A DNA stretch of 64,000 nt from PALSA-350 sp963834445 (GTDB lineage: Bacteria; Acidobacteriota; Terriglobia; Terriglobales; Acidobacteriaceae). The stretch lies in contig CAWIBU010000001.1 in NCBI GenBank assembly GCA_963834445.1, forward strand, positions 248,001-312,000, given 5' to 3'. The notes beneath the pieces are model-generated. The model was not told the origin of the DNA. It was given only the letters and a program-made list of their open reading frames with translations, and ran no database searches. Positions 1 through 9,473 of this stretch are shown here, piece after piece; positions within the stretch are counted from its first letter, which is position 1, and every line of letters starts with the position of its first letter. The translations under genes and the position numbers were made by a program.

Positions 1-1905
1 GACGGCGAAATATGGCACCGGAGAGCTATAAAAATTTACCCCGCTGGTATGGCTATGATATTCAACCGGTTCAGCCAGCGCGGGGTAGTCAATGGGCCGC
101 AACCGGTCCTGGCCCAAATCTATATTGGCCGAGAACGAGGTTCGGTGCTTGAACGTAATGCTGTATTCGGGGTTGATGTAAAAGTCCAGCGGGAGTCCGG
201 TGTGATCCCAGATGCGCTCGGTATAAATGCTGGGCCCGTGGGCAAGAATCGGCCCGTGTGTGGGACGATAAGTGTAGCTAAAAGCGCCGTTGGGCTCACG
301 CACATCGGGGCGGCGAAAGAAACCTGTGTCGGTGACGTAACCCGCGGAAGTATCGTTGTAGGCGACCCAGGCATTGCGATGCAGGTCGGAATAGTTGACC
401 TGCTGGACATAGGTCTGTCCACTGCAGGTCAGGGTGAGGGCCTCGCAGGCCTGCTCGCCCTGGGTGGCATTGCTGATATTTTGCGTGGCGGCGGTCACGG
501 TTTGCCCGGTCAGGGTCCAGCGGTTTTTTAGCCGCGCCCGATAATCAAATCCTCCGACGCGGTTGAAGGAGTTGAGATACTCGCGATCGGCGTAGATGAT
601 GCCCACGTTGGAAAGAGAACCTACATCGCGGTTGACGCGGCCCTCGTAAAAGTGCGCGCGCGTGCCGGCCTCGGGGTCGGCAGGCGGAACGGCTTCTCCC
701 GGACTTCTGTCGTCCACGCCAAGGATACCCAGCGCATAACGTCCGAGCTTCCCCGTGAGGCGCGCCCCATACTGCGGCTTCTCGATATTGTTGGTGTAGT
801 ACAAGCTCACGGGGGTATCGAAGTAGCTGCTGTTTTCAATAAAGAACGGCCGCACCTCGGCGAAGTAGGGTGGAAAGCGCTGGTTGGGGGCCGCCGGGTT
901 GTCGACGCCCACTTGGCTGAAATCAGGATTGAGGGTGGTGTCGAGCACCAGGCTGTTGTGCAGAATGAACTTGGCGTCCAGGCCGGTGTAGCCCTGCAGG
1001 TGTTTGTGTTCGAAGTAGGGGTCGACCGGATTGATGGTGTTCAACTGGCGCAGGTTGCGACCGAGCACGTAGGGCTCGAACTGAAGATTTTTGCCGTGTT
1101 CGATATCACGGAAACCGTCGATGGCCATGTCCTGGGTGAGGCGGCCGGCGATGGCGTGGCGGCTCCGGGGCCAGTAGGCTGACTCATTGGCGTGGGAGAT
1201 ATTGCGCTGCAGGATGATGCCCCACGTCCGCATCTGGCCGGGGCCGGCCTTGGCAAAATACAGGCTGGCGAAGGGAATGCGCATGAGCACAACGTAGCCC
1301 GACGGCGTTCGCTTGGCCCACGTATCCCACACCGTATCGAAGGAGTAGTCGGCGCCGCTTTGCTCGCTGTAAAGGCCATCGGCCTGGATACCCAGCGCAT
1401 TGCTGTCGAAGGAAAAGGCGCGCCGTTGATCGTCGAAGGTATCAAGCATGACCTCGACATAATCATCATCGCCCAGCGAATCGCGGGCCAGCATATGCGC
1501 GCGAATCATGCCCGGGGTTCTGTCTTTGCAGACAAAAGCGACGAAGAAATACTCCTTGGTATAGCCCAGGTAGGCAACGGTGGGTTCGGTTACCGGTTTA
1601 CCGTCTGCGGGATAGCGCTGGATGAAGTCGCTGACCCGCAGCATTTGCCTGGCGGCCTGCGCGCGCAGGGGCGTGGCCAGGAAGTCGCTCAGGCGCGGCT
1701 CGGCATCGAGGCGCGGAATGGTGACACGGGCCGAGTGAATGACCGCCGGAGGAAGCTCGGGCATGCTGGCCAGCGAAGGCTGCGGCGCAGAGGGCAGGTC
1801 GTCCGTTTTTGCGAGGTGGGGTAACGACGATGCCTGCGCATACCAGAAACTACCCGTGAGCAGGCACACGATGGCCAGCGCTTTGTGCAAGCGACTTGCG
1901 TACAT
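1..1905 (-). CDS. DUF5916 outer-membrane protein with CBM9-like N-domain, 3' end outside the window
   Basis: Secreted protein of the DUF5916 type: a carbohydrate-binding-like (CBM9-related) beta-sandwich followed by a large C-terminal region expected to form an outer-membrane beta-barrel. 635 codons are visible and the frame is still open at base 1, so the C-terminus is missing. A signal peptide covers about residues 1-25. The sandwich shows DDDYVEVMLDTFDDQRRAF near residue 145, and the start of the barrel shows NPDFSQVGVDNPA near 325 followed by RPFFIENSSYF, both family signatures. The start is ATG 1905 with AAGGA directly ahead; the ATG at 1915 is in another frame. The ligand is unknown; members are often annotated only as carbohydrate-binding family 9-like or hydrolase. 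It is transcribed in the same direction as the serine hydrolase upstream. Confidence 0.85.
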   Translation of the reverse strand, partial: MYASRLHKALAIVCLLTGSFWYAQASSLPHLAKTDDLPSAPQPSLASMPELPPAVIHSARVTIPRLDAEPRLSDFLATPLRAQAARQMLRVSDFIQRYPADGKPVTEPTVAYLGYTKEYFFVAFVCKDRTPGMIRAHMLARDSLGDDDYVEVMLDTFDDQRRAFSFDSNALGIQADGLYSEQSGADYSFDTVWDTWAKRTPSGYVVLMRIPFASLYFAKAGPGQMRTWGIILQRNISHANESAYWPRSRHAIAGRLTQDMAIDGFRDIEHGKNLQFEPYVLGRNLRQLNTINPVDPYFEHKHLQGYTGLDAKFILHNSLVLDTTLNPDFSQVGVDNPAAPNQRFPPYFAEVRPFFIENSSYFDTPVSLYYTNNIEKPQYGARLTGKLGRYALGILGVDDRSPGEAVPPADPEAGTRAHFYEGRVNRDVGSLSNVGIIYADREYLNSFNRVGGFDYRARLKNRWTLTGQTVTAATQNISNATQGEQACEALTLTCSGQTYVQQVNYSDLHRNAWVAYNDTSAGYVTDTGFFRRPDVREPNGAFSYTYRPTHGPILAHGPSIYTERIWDHTGLPLDFYINPEYSITFKHRTSFSANIDLGQDRLRPIDYPALAEPVEYHSHTSGVNFYSSPVPYFAV

Positions 1906-1958
1906 TCCTTTGCATCCCAGTCTTTCGCAGAATCGGCAGAAAGCGTTCAGATTTCAGT

Positions 1959-3680
1959 TTAGCCTACTTCGATTCGCCGGCAATCTTCGTCGATCACTTT
2001 GAGTAAACGGGCGCGGCCTTCGACGACGGCCAGAAACTCCACGGTATCGGGCGACCAGGCATCGTCTCCGACGCGAAAGAGCGACGCTCCCATTTCGCTG
2101 AGTGGCGAGTCGCCAAGCCAGAGTTGGCCCTTGCGCACAAAGACGCGCAGGTCGTCACCGCCATCACTGCGGTAGCGTCCGGCGAAGGTGCTGTATTCGG
2201 CCGGAGTCTGAAAGGTATGGTCGCCGTGGTAGGCGTCGTTGGTGTACCAGTCCGGGCCGTAGCCAACCTCAATTACGGCCGGGGGTGGGGCTGCTTTTGC
2301 GGCCTGACCGGTTGCCGGCTTTTCTCTGCCGAAGGTGATGGTGTAGTCCGCAAATGCGCCCTGTATTGTGGAGACAAAGGAATCACCTGCGGTGCGCTGC
2401 AAAACAATTTCCTGCGTGCCATTCACCAGCAGCAGCTTTCTGCCATTCATCCTGAATGACAATTGCTTGCCGTCTGCGCGACGAAAGGTGCCGATGTAGT
2501 CGACGGCATTTTCTACATCGTCCGGATCCTTGAGAGGTTCGGCAGCGGGCATAGGTTTGGTGTGGTCGGCACGCAGAAGCTGGATCGCGTACTGGGTGAT
2601 GGCCGTGGGCCGGTAGCCCTGCATGGCGTTGATCGACGCAAAGGCGGCGTAGCCTCCGTCGAGATCCACATGGATGGAGGAGGCGAAGCAGTTCATCCCA
2701 CCCGTGTGCCGCAGAACCTTGTGACCATCGAGCGTGTCGACCGCGATGCCATATCCATAAGACGCGGTGGAGCTGAATTCGGGAGCCTTGATGTACGGCG
2801 TGGATAAGAGGGCAAAGCTTTCAGCCGAGACGATGCGCCCGTTGGGCCGCTGGCCGCCGTTGAGCAGCATGCGCAGATAGCGCGCCATGTCTGCGGGTGG
2901 GGATGCGATGCTACCTGCCGGGCTATCGAAGACTTCAGGCGGACGGGGCACGAGGCGGCCCTGGCGCGGATATACCTCGTCATCAAAAAAGGGCTGGTAA
3001 CCGGTGGCGCTGCGGGCGCTGGATGCGATGGTAATCACAGGGGCGGTCGCCTTCATGCCCATCGGGTTAAGAATGCGAGCCTGCAGGCACTCATGCCAGG
3101 GTCTTTGATCGAGCTTCTCGATGACCTGGCCAAGAATGCCGAAGCCCAGGTTGCAGTAATGGAAGTGAGTCCCAGGGGCGAAGCCCTGCGCGTGGCGAGC
3201 GGTGGGATCGCTCTGAAAGATCACCGAACCGTCGGGAAGGCCGGAGGTGTGGGTCAGCAGGTGATGCACGGTGATCGGCCCATAGGGCATGGTCACCGGG
3301 AGCCACGGCAGGTACTCAAGGACGGGCCGGTGCAGATCGAGCTTGCCCTCTTCCCGCAGTTGCAGCACGACCAGGGCGACGAACGATTTGGAGATAGAGC
3401 CGATTTGAAAAAGATGGTCGGGGTTTACCGGGATTTTCAAATCGACATTGGCGAAGCCATAGCCTGTGGTGCGCAGCGTGGCCGCGGTATCGGTGAGCGC
3501 CTGCGACATGCCCGGGGCGTTCATGGCGCGCATGTACTCTGCGGTGAAGGCGTCGAGCTTCGCTTCTAGTGGACCGTTGGCGGTGGGCATCGCGATAGCC
3601 GCCTGCCCCCAAAGTCTGCCTGAGGCCATCGCAGCGGTCGTGCCTGCGCTTATGGCTAGAAAGGAGCGTCGATTGATCAC
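1959..3680 (-). CDS. Serine hydrolase, class C beta-lactamase / penicillin-binding-like, exported
   Basis: Periplasmic serine hydrolase of the beta-lactamase (class C)/esterase/D-aminopeptidase superfamily, 573 residues. The N-terminus has an RRSFLA twin-arginine-like motif and a hydrophobic stretch, so Tat or Sec export is likely. The three active-site elements are visible: SISK at 95-98 (nucleophile Ser95, Lys98), YCN at 175-177, and HTGG at 325-328 in place of KTG, as in many esterase-like members. Residues beyond about 390 form a separate C-terminal beta-rich lipocalin-like region common in this group. The substrate cannot be read from sequence; peptidase, esterase and beta-lactam-related roles are all possible. 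It lies 53 bp upstream of the DUF5916 gene on the same strand. Confidence 0.85.
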   Translation of the reverse strand: MINRRSFLAISAGTTAAMASGRLWGQAAIAMPTANGPLEAKLDAFTAEYMRAMNAPGMSQALTDTAATLRTTGYGFANVDLKIPVNPDHLFQIGSISKSFVALVVLQLREEGKLDLHRPVLEYLPWLPVTMPYGPITVHHLLTHTSGLPDGSVIFQSDPTARHAQGFAPGTHFHYCNLGFGILGQVIEKLDQRPWHECLQARILNPMGMKATAPVITIASSARSATGYQPFFDDEVYPRQGRLVPRPPEVFDSPAGSIASPPADMARYLRMLLNGGQRPNGRIVSAESFALLSTPYIKAPEFSSTASYGYGIAVDTLDGHKVLRHTGGMNCFASSIHVDLDGGYAAFASINAMQGYRPTAITQYAIQLLRADHTKPMPAAEPLKDPDDVENAVDYIGTFRRADGKQLSFRMNGRKLLLVNGTQEIVLQRTAGDSFVSTIQGAFADYTITFGREKPATGQAAKAAPPPAVIEVGYGPDWYTNDAYHGDHTFQTPAEYSTFAGRYRSDGGDDLRVFVRKGQLWLGDSPLSEMGASLFRVGDDAWSPDTVEFLAVVEGRARLLKVIDEDCRRIEVG

Positions 3681-3774
3681 ATGGACCCCTGAATTCGCGT
3701 AAGTCTAGCACGGCCCGGTGCGTGGGCTTTCGAGGCTGCGGTGGACCTCTATCCTAACTACAAATGGTGGGTGG

Positions 3775-3804
3775 CCCATTCAAGCCGCTTTTGGCTTGAG
3801 TGGG
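3775..3804. repeat. 12-bp inverted repeat in the divergent spacer
   Basis: Two 12-nt arms (3775-3786 and 3793-3804) separated by GCTTTT pair with one G-T wobble. No T-run follows. It sits in the 348-bp spacer between two divergently transcribed genes, so it is not an obvious terminator; it may be an operator or a small interspersed palindrome. Apart from the promoter at 3962-3991 I see nothing else in this spacer. Confidence 0.5.
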
Positions 3805-3961
3805 ATAATCAGACCCCAAATTGCAGAACTCTGTCCTTGGGGCGAGATTTGCTGACAGGGAGAGAGCCTTAGGACTGACTTTTGCGGAGCCCACTCAACT
3901 TTTGTTGGAGTTTTGTGGACTGATAGTGTGGGGCGAGGGAGAGATTGCTGGGCAACCGGCT

Positions 3962-3991
3962 TTGACGAGTGGGTCACGGCTCCTCTATAAA
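3962..3991 (+). promoter_or_regulatory. Predicted sigma-70 promoter of the GH32-glp operon
   Basis: TTGACG at 3962-3967 (5 of 6 to the -35 consensus), an 18-bp spacer, then TATAAA at 3986-3991 (5 of 6 to the -10 consensus). Transcription would begin near 3998, about 30 nt before the start codon at 4029, leaving room for the GGAG ribosome site at 4018-4021. Confidence 0.55.
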
Positions 3992-4028
3992 TCTCCACAC
4001 GCAAGCCGGTGAGTCTTGGAGTCTGGCC

Positions 4029-5525
4029 ATGTTGAGGAAGCAGATCTACGGATTGCTCGCCGCGTGTCTGCTGCTACCGTGCTCACTGGCCTGCGGACAG
4101 AACGCGGCCTACGACCAGCCGTATCGACCGCAGGTACACTTCTCCCCGCGCCAGAATTGGACCAACGATCCCAACGGCCTGGTTTATTTCAATGGGGAAT
4201 ATCACCTCTTCTTCCAGTACAACCCGTTTGGTGACGAATGGGGGCATATGAGCTGGGGGCACGCGGTCAGCAAAGACCTGCTGCGTTGGCATGAGCTGCC
4301 GGTCGCCATCCCGGAAGAAGGGGACACCATGATCTTTACCGGAAGCGTGGTGGTCGACCGGGACAACAGCAGCGGCTTCTGCGCGCCCAAACGTGAGTGC
4401 CTGGTCGCCGTCTACACCGGCCACAGTAAGACGGCGGAAGGAACGCGCCAGGCACAGGACCTTGCCTATAGCCGCGACGATGGCCGCACCTGGACGAAGT
4501 ATGCCGGGAACCCCGTGCTCGATCTGCACCTCACTGATTTCCGCGATCCCAGCGTTTCGTGGGATGCGCGCGCGCGTCATTGGGTGATGGCGGTGTCGTT
4601 GCCCAAGGAGCACAAGGTGCGCTTCTACTCGTCAACCAACCTGAAGCAATGGACGCAGCTCAGCGACTTTGGCCCCGCGGGAGATGTGGCCGGCGATTGG
4701 GAGTGCCCTGACCTGCTGCAAATTCCCTCCTCTGACGGCAAGCAGAGTATCTGGGCACTAAAAGTTGGACTCAACCCGGGCGCTCCCCAAGGTGGATCGG
4801 GGGAACAGTATTTCCTGGGCAGCTTTGACGGTAAGAGCTTTACAGCGGCAAACGAACCCGGCTCCCACGGATGGACCAACTATGGCAAGGACGACTACTG
4901 CGCCATCAGTTTCAACGGATTGCCCGCGGGGGAGAAGCCTGTGCTGCTGGGGTGGATGAGCAACTGGCAATATGCCGCGAAGCTGCCGACTGCGCCGTGG
5001 CGGGGACAGATGAGCCTGCCCCGCCGGCTTTCCTTCCTCAAAGATGATGCCGGCCTGGCCCTGGTGCAGGAGCCGGTGGTTGCTGCGTTACGGTTGAACT
5101 CTGTCGCCGTGGACAAGGACACGATAGTTATCCCTTACGAGCTGGATATGCAGTTCCCCCATCCAAACGCGACCCGCTTTGGCGTGCGGCTGTATTCCGA
5201 TGCCAAACATTGGACAGAGATTGGTTTCGACCTGAGCAGCCAGCAGTTCTACATGGATCGCACGCGGTCAGGCGCGGCCATCGCCGAGGATTTTCCTGCG
5301 AGAACGACGGCGCCGCTTGCCGCCGGCCGCCCCTACAATGTCAGGCTCATTGTGGATCGGTCTTCGGTCGAGGCCTACGCGCAGGACGGCACCATTGCCA
5401 TGACCAACCTGATCTTTCCCCTCTCGGCCGGCAGCACCGTCAAAACATTTCCTGCGACGGTGGCGTTCCCACGAAAGGTTTGGACGCTCAAATCGATCTG
5501 GCAACAAACACCCCCGAGCCATTGA
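4029..5525 (+). CDS. Glycoside hydrolase family 32 (levanase/invertase-type beta-fructosidase), secreted
   Basis: Retaining beta-fructosidase that releases fructose from sucrose, levan or inulin. The 498-residue product has a signal peptide ending near residue 23 (LLPCSLACG; a lipoprotein site is possible but not typical). The five-bladed propeller carries the three GH32 acids: NDPNG at 46-50 (nucleophile Asp47), RDP at 172-174 (transition-state stabiliser) and EC at 225-226 (acid/base Glu225). The C-terminal beta-sandwich fills the rest to about residue 495. I chose ATG 4029 because GGAG at 4018-4021 stands 7 nt ahead and a clean signal peptide follows; a longer frame from 3969 lacks both. 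It lies 38 bp before glpK and is probably co-transcribed. Exact substrate is not determined. Confidence 0.93.
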   Translation: MLRKQIYGLLAACLLLPCSLACGQNAAYDQPYRPQVHFSPRQNWTNDPNGLVYFNGEYHLFFQYNPFGDEWGHMSWGHAVSKDLLRWHELPVAIPEEGDTMIFTGSVVVDRDNSSGFCAPKRECLVAVYTGHSKTAEGTRQAQDLAYSRDDGRTWTKYAGNPVLDLHLTDFRDPSVSWDARARHWVMAVSLPKEHKVRFYSSTNLKQWTQLSDFGPAGDVAGDWECPDLLQIPSSDGKQSIWALKVGLNPGAPQGGSGEQYFLGSFDGKSFTAANEPGSHGWTNYGKDDYCAISFNGLPAGEKPVLLGWMSNWQYAAKLPTAPWRGQMSLPRRLSFLKDDAGLALVQEPVVAALRLNSVAVDKDTIVIPYELDMQFPHPNATRFGVRLYSDAKHWTEIGFDLSSQQFYMDRTRSGAAIAEDFPARTTAPLAAGRPYNVRLIVDRSSVEAYAQDGTIAMTNLIFPLSAGSTVKTFPATVAFPRKVWTLKSIWQQTPPSH

Positions 5526-5563
5526 GCCGCTGAACGCAGGATCTCTGTATGCTAAGGAGCGCT

Positions 5564-7060
5564 ATGTCGTACATTCTTTCGCTCGACCAGGGCACCACCA
5601 GCTCGCGCTCGATTCTGTTTGGCAAAGAGGGCAACCTTGTTGCCCATGGTCAACGCGAGTTCCAGCAGATTTATCCGCAGGGTGGATGGGTGGAGCATGA
5701 CCCCTTCGACATTCTCACGTCGCAGATGAGCTCTGTGGTCGAAGTGCTTGGCAAAGCAGGAGTACGCGCGCGCGACCTGGCGGCCATCGGCATCACCAAC
5801 CAGCGCGAGACCACCATCGTTTGGGAGCGCGCAACCGGCAAGCCGGTCTACAACGCGATCGTGTGGCAGGACCGGCGCACGGCGGAACGATGCCAGCAGA
5901 TGAAGAACGACGGCATGGAAGAGACCGTCCGGCAAAAAACGGGACTATTGATTGACCCTTATTTTTCTGGCTCTAAGATTGCCTGGATTCTGGAGAACGT
6001 GGAGGGCGCGCGGCAAAAAGCGGATGCCGGCAAACTCGCCTTCGGGACGGTCGATAGCTGGTTGATCTGGAACCTGACCAGCGGGAAGAGACACATTACC
6101 GATCGCACCAACGCTTCGCGGACCATGCTCTACAACATCGTCGAAGACCAGTGGGATGCGGACCTGCTGCGGCTGTTCAAGATTCCCGCGAGCATGATGC
6201 CCGAGGTGGTGTGGTCGAGCGAACGGGTCGGCCCAGTCACCACCACGCTTGGCTTGGAGACGGGTGAGATCGCGGGCATCGCCGGCGACCAGCAAGCGGC
6301 CCTGTTCGGGCAATTGTGCATCCACCCGGGCGACGCAAAAAATACCTACGGCACCGGCTGTTTTCTACTGCAGAACATCGGCGAGAAATTTGTTCTGTCG
6401 CAGAAGCGGCTGATCACTACGCTGATTTGCAGCCTGGACAAAAAGCTCGAATATGCGCTCGAGGGCAGCATCTTTATTGGCGGCGCGGTGGTGCAGTGGC
6501 TGCGTGACAGCCTGCATTTGATTCAACATTCGTCGGAGGTGAATGCGCTGGCGGCCTCGGTTGAAGATTCAGATGGGGTGGTGCTGGTGCCTGCCTTTGT
6601 TGGCCTGGGAGCGCCTTACTGGGATCCGTATGCGGCCGGATTGCTGATCGGCCTGCGCCGTGGAACCCAGCCGGGGCACATTGCCCTCGCGGCCGAGGAG
6701 AGCATCGCCTTCCAGGTAGCGGATGTGATCGAGGCCATGGACGCGGATACGGGATGCCCCTTCAAAGAACTGCGCGTGGATGGGGGCGCGGCCGTGGACG
6801 ATCTGTTGATGCAGTTCCAGGCTGACCTGCTGGGGGTGCCGGTCATACGGCCTGCGGTGAATGAGACCACGGCTCTCGGCGCGGCGTATCTTGCCGGCTT
6901 GGCGGTGGGCTTCTGGAATAGCCCGGAAGAAATTCGCAAGTTGCGGGCGGCGGATACGCGCTTCGAGCCGGAGATAGGTCAGAAGAAGATTGCCGCCGGG
7001 CGGGCACGCTGGAAGCGGGCCGTGGAGCGGTCAAGGCACTGGCATGAAGGAGATGAATAA
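5564..7060 (+). CDS. glpK: Glycerol kinase
   Basis: ATP-dependent phosphorylation of glycerol to sn-glycerol 3-phosphate in the cytoplasm. The 498-residue length is normal for GlpK. The FGGY-family N-domain begins SLDQGTTSSRSILF, and the C-domain has GGAVVQWLRD and the DGGAAVDDLLMQFQAD signature. The start at 5564 is set by AAGGAG 5 nt upstream; an ATG 15 nt earlier lacks a ribosome site. The stop codon abuts the glpD start, so kinase, dehydrogenase and facilitator form one operon that takes glycerol to dihydroxyacetone phosphate. No GlpR-type regulator is seen in the window. Confidence 0.97.
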   Translation: MSYILSLDQGTTSSRSILFGKEGNLVAHGQREFQQIYPQGGWVEHDPFDILTSQMSSVVEVLGKAGVRARDLAAIGITNQRETTIVWERATGKPVYNAIVWQDRRTAERCQQMKNDGMEETVRQKTGLLIDPYFSGSKIAWILENVEGARQKADAGKLAFGTVDSWLIWNLTSGKRHITDRTNASRTMLYNIVEDQWDADLLRLFKIPASMMPEVVWSSERVGPVTTTLGLETGEIAGIAGDQQAALFGQLCIHPGDAKNTYGTGCFLLQNIGEKFVLSQKRLITTLICSLDKKLEYALEGSIFIGGAVVQWLRDSLHLIQHSSEVNALAASVEDSDGVVLVPAFVGLGAPYWDPYAAGLLIGLRRGTQPGHIALAAEESIAFQVADVIEAMDADTGCPFKELRVDGGAAVDDLLMQFQADLLGVPVIRPAVNETTALGAAYLAGLAVGFWNSPEEIRKLRAADTRFEPEIGQKKIAAGRARWKRAVERSRHWHEGDE

Positions 7061-8626
7061 ATGAATCGCCAGGCGATGCTGGCCCGGGTCAACGCTCGTA
7101 CCACCCCGTGGGATATCGTCATCATCGGTGGCGGCGCCACGGGGGTTGGCGTAGCGGTCGATGCGGCCAACCGCGGCTTTGCCGTGCTGCTGCTGGAGAA
7201 GATGGATTTCGGCTCGGCGACATCGAGTCGCAGCACCAAGCTGGTGCATGGCGGCGTTCGCTACCTGGAGCAAGGCAATGTGTCGCTGGTGATGGAGGCG
7301 CTGAAAGAGCGCGGGCTGCTGCGTCAGAACGCTCCCCACCTGGTTCATGACCTGGGATTCGTAGTCCCCAATTATTCCTGGTGGGAAGCTCCCTTCTACG
7401 GCATCGGCATGAAGGTCTATGACCTGCTTGCGGGTAAATATGGTTTTGGTAAATCGCGGCTGCTCTCGCGGGAAGAAACGCTGGAGCGGCTGCCGACCAT
7501 CCAGACCGAAGGGCTGCGCGGCGGCGTTATCTACTATGACGGGCAGTTCGATGACACGCGCTTGCTGATCCACCTGGCAGACACGGCCGCCGACCAGGGC
7601 GCGGTGCTGCTGAACTACGCCCCGGTGGTCGAGATCACCCGCGGAGCAGACGGCTTTGCCGATGGAGTGGTCGCGCTCGACAGCGAAACCGGCCAGCGCA
7701 TGAAGATCGCAGCGCATGTGGTGGTCAATGCCGCGGGCATCTTCGCCGATGAGGTGCGGCGGCTGGCCGAGCCGGAAGTGCAGGCGATGATCGCGCCCAG
7801 CCAGGGAATCCACCTGGTCTTCGAGCAATCGTTCTTGCGCGGCAATACCGCCATCATGGTGCCCCATACCAGTGATGGCCGGGTGCTGTTCGCGATACCG
7901 TGGCATGAGCATACGGTGGTGGGCACCACCGACACAGCCATCGACGCGCCGTCGTATAACCCGCTGCCCTTCGAAGAAGAAATTCAGTTCATTCTGGATA
8001 CGGCGGCGCAGTACCTGAGCCGGCCGCCGCAGCGCAGCGATGTGCTCAGTGTGTATGTCGGGATTCGGCCTCTGGTTAAAGCGGGCACGGCCACCAGCAA
8101 GACTTCGGCGCTGTCGCGCGACCACACCATCCATATCGACAACTCCGGCCTGCTGACCATCGTCGGGGGCAAATGGACGACCTATCGCCATATGGCTGAG
8201 GACTGCGTGAACCACGCGATTACGCTCGGCGAGCTGAACGACGTGCCCAGCGCGACCCAGAACCTGAAGATCCACGGCTACAAGCCCGGGGTCGACTCGC
8301 TGAACAGCCTGGATGTTTACGGTTCCGACGCCGACGCCATTCTGGCCATGGCTGCGGCGGACGAACGACTGGCGCTGCGTCTGCACCCGGCACTGCCCTA
8401 TATTGCCGCTGAGGTGGTGTGGGGGGTGCAGGAGGAGATGGCGCGCACCCTGGACGACATGCTCTCACGGCGTACGCGGGCGTTGTTCCTGAATGCCCGG
8501 GCGGCGATCGAGATGGCGCCGGCGGTGGCCAGGCTGATGGCGCAGGAGCTGGGGACGGGGCAGGATTGGATGGACCGGCAGTTGACCGAATTCAATGAGC
8601 TGGCGCAGAAATACCTGTTACCGTGA
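7061..8626 (+). CDS. glpD: Aerobic FAD-dependent glycerol-3-phosphate dehydrogenase
   Basis: Membrane-associated flavoenzyme that oxidises glycerol 3-phosphate to dihydroxyacetone phosphate and passes electrons to quinone. 521 residues. The dinucleotide-binding motif IIGGGATGVGVAVDAANRG is near the N-terminus (about 20-38), followed by the family motif SSRSTKLVHGGVRYLEQGN. The C-terminal helical domain starts near residue 400. ATG 7061 follows the glpK stop with no gap, and AAGGAG inside the end of glpK serves as its ribosome site. It is followed by glpF after 37 bp. Confidence 0.97.
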   Translation: MNRQAMLARVNARTTPWDIVIIGGGATGVGVAVDAANRGFAVLLLEKMDFGSATSSRSTKLVHGGVRYLEQGNVSLVMEALKERGLLRQNAPHLVHDLGFVVPNYSWWEAPFYGIGMKVYDLLAGKYGFGKSRLLSREETLERLPTIQTEGLRGGVIYYDGQFDDTRLLIHLADTAADQGAVLLNYAPVVEITRGADGFADGVVALDSETGQRMKIAAHVVVNAAGIFADEVRRLAEPEVQAMIAPSQGIHLVFEQSFLRGNTAIMVPHTSDGRVLFAIPWHEHTVVGTTDTAIDAPSYNPLPFEEEIQFILDTAAQYLSRPPQRSDVLSVYVGIRPLVKAGTATSKTSALSRDHTIHIDNSGLLTIVGGKWTTYRHMAEDCVNHAITLGELNDVPSATQNLKIHGYKPGVDSLNSLDVYGSDADAILAMAAADERLALRLHPALPYIAAEVVWGVQEEMARTLDDMLSRRTRALFLNARAAIEMAPAVARLMAQELGTGQDWMDRQLTEFNELAQKYLLP

Positions 8627-8663
8627 AGGGCACACGCAAAACGGACAGGAAGTTTTTCGCTTG

Positions 8664-9473
8664 ATGAAGAGACAAGACTTTGGCGAATACCTGGCGGAGG
8701 CCGTAGCGGTCTTCATCATTATCTCTTTCGGCGACTCGGTCGCCGCGATGTACACCCTTTACAATCCAAGCCCTTATCTCAATTCTTACTGGGGCGTGTG
8801 CATGGCGTGGGGCCTCGCCGTGGCGGTCGCGATTTACGCGACTGGATCCATCTCGGGCACGCATGCCAATCCCGCGGTGACGCTGGCGTTGGCGCTTTAT
8901 CGCAAGTTTGCCTGGCGGAAAGTACTTCCCTATTTTGTGGCCCAGGTGGTGGGGGGCATCGTTGGAGCGGCGCTGGTTTATTCGTTGTATGTGCCGGTGA
9001 TCGACCACTTCAACAACGCCGGGCAGCTTACGCGTGCGGCGGGGGGCGCGGCGGGCGTCTTCTTTACCCATCCTGGTCTGGCGATCACGCCGCTGCATGC
9101 GTTCTACGATGAAATCATCCTCACGGCGTTTTTGATCTTCGGCATCTTCGCCATCACCGAGCAATATAACGAGATGGCGCCGGCGGCGAATTCCGGCGCG
9201 TTGATGATCGGCCTGCTGATCGCCATGATCGGGGCTTCGATGGGCTATCTCGAAGCCTGGGCACTGAACCCGGCGCGTGACCTTGGCCCGCGCATCTTTT
9301 GTTATCTCGCCGGCTGGGGACCGGCCGCGTTTCCGTCGCCGCAAGCCTACTGGTGGGTGCCGATTGCAGGCCCGTTGCTGGGCGGGGTAGTGGGCGGGGC
9401 TGCTTATCAATATGTGGTTCGTCCCTTTCTGCCTGCCCATCTGCGTGCGTTGAGCGGCGATTCCAAAGCATGA
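8664..9473 (+). CDS. glpF: Glycerol facilitator (aquaglyceroporin)
   Basis: Six-helix channel of the MIP family, 269 residues, for passive glycerol entry. The first half-helix motif HANPAVT is at 68-74 and the second, LNPARD, is near residue 201; the Asp after the second NPAR and the following GPR are typical of glycerol-conducting GlpF rather than water-specific AqpZ. The start is ATG 8664 (MKRQDFGEY), with AGGA about 12 nt upstream; frames reaching further upstream overlap glpD and encode no helix. Its TGA overlaps the ATG of the next gene (ATGA), which couples glycerol uptake to a BMP-type binding protein, an unusual pairing. Confidence 0.93.
   Translation: MKRQDFGEYLAEAVAVFIIISFGDSVAAMYTLYNPSPYLNSYWGVCMAWGLAVAVAIYATGSISGTHANPAVTLALALYRKFAWRKVLPYFVAQVVGGIVGAALVYSLYVPVIDHFNNAGQLTRAAGGAAGVFFTHPGLAITPLHAFYDEIILTAFLIFGIFAITEQYNEMAPAANSGALMIGLLIAMIGASMGYLEAWALNPARDLGPRIFCYLAGWGPAAFPSPQAYWWVPIAGPLLGGVVGGAAYQYVVRPFLPAHLRALSGDSKA

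Noticed and set aside
7031..8386. A 451-residue open frame antisense to glpD
   Set aside because: It is the GC-rich mirror of a clear GlpD: composition is Arg/His/Gln-rich with no domain, and the sense gene has full motifs and a ribosome site.
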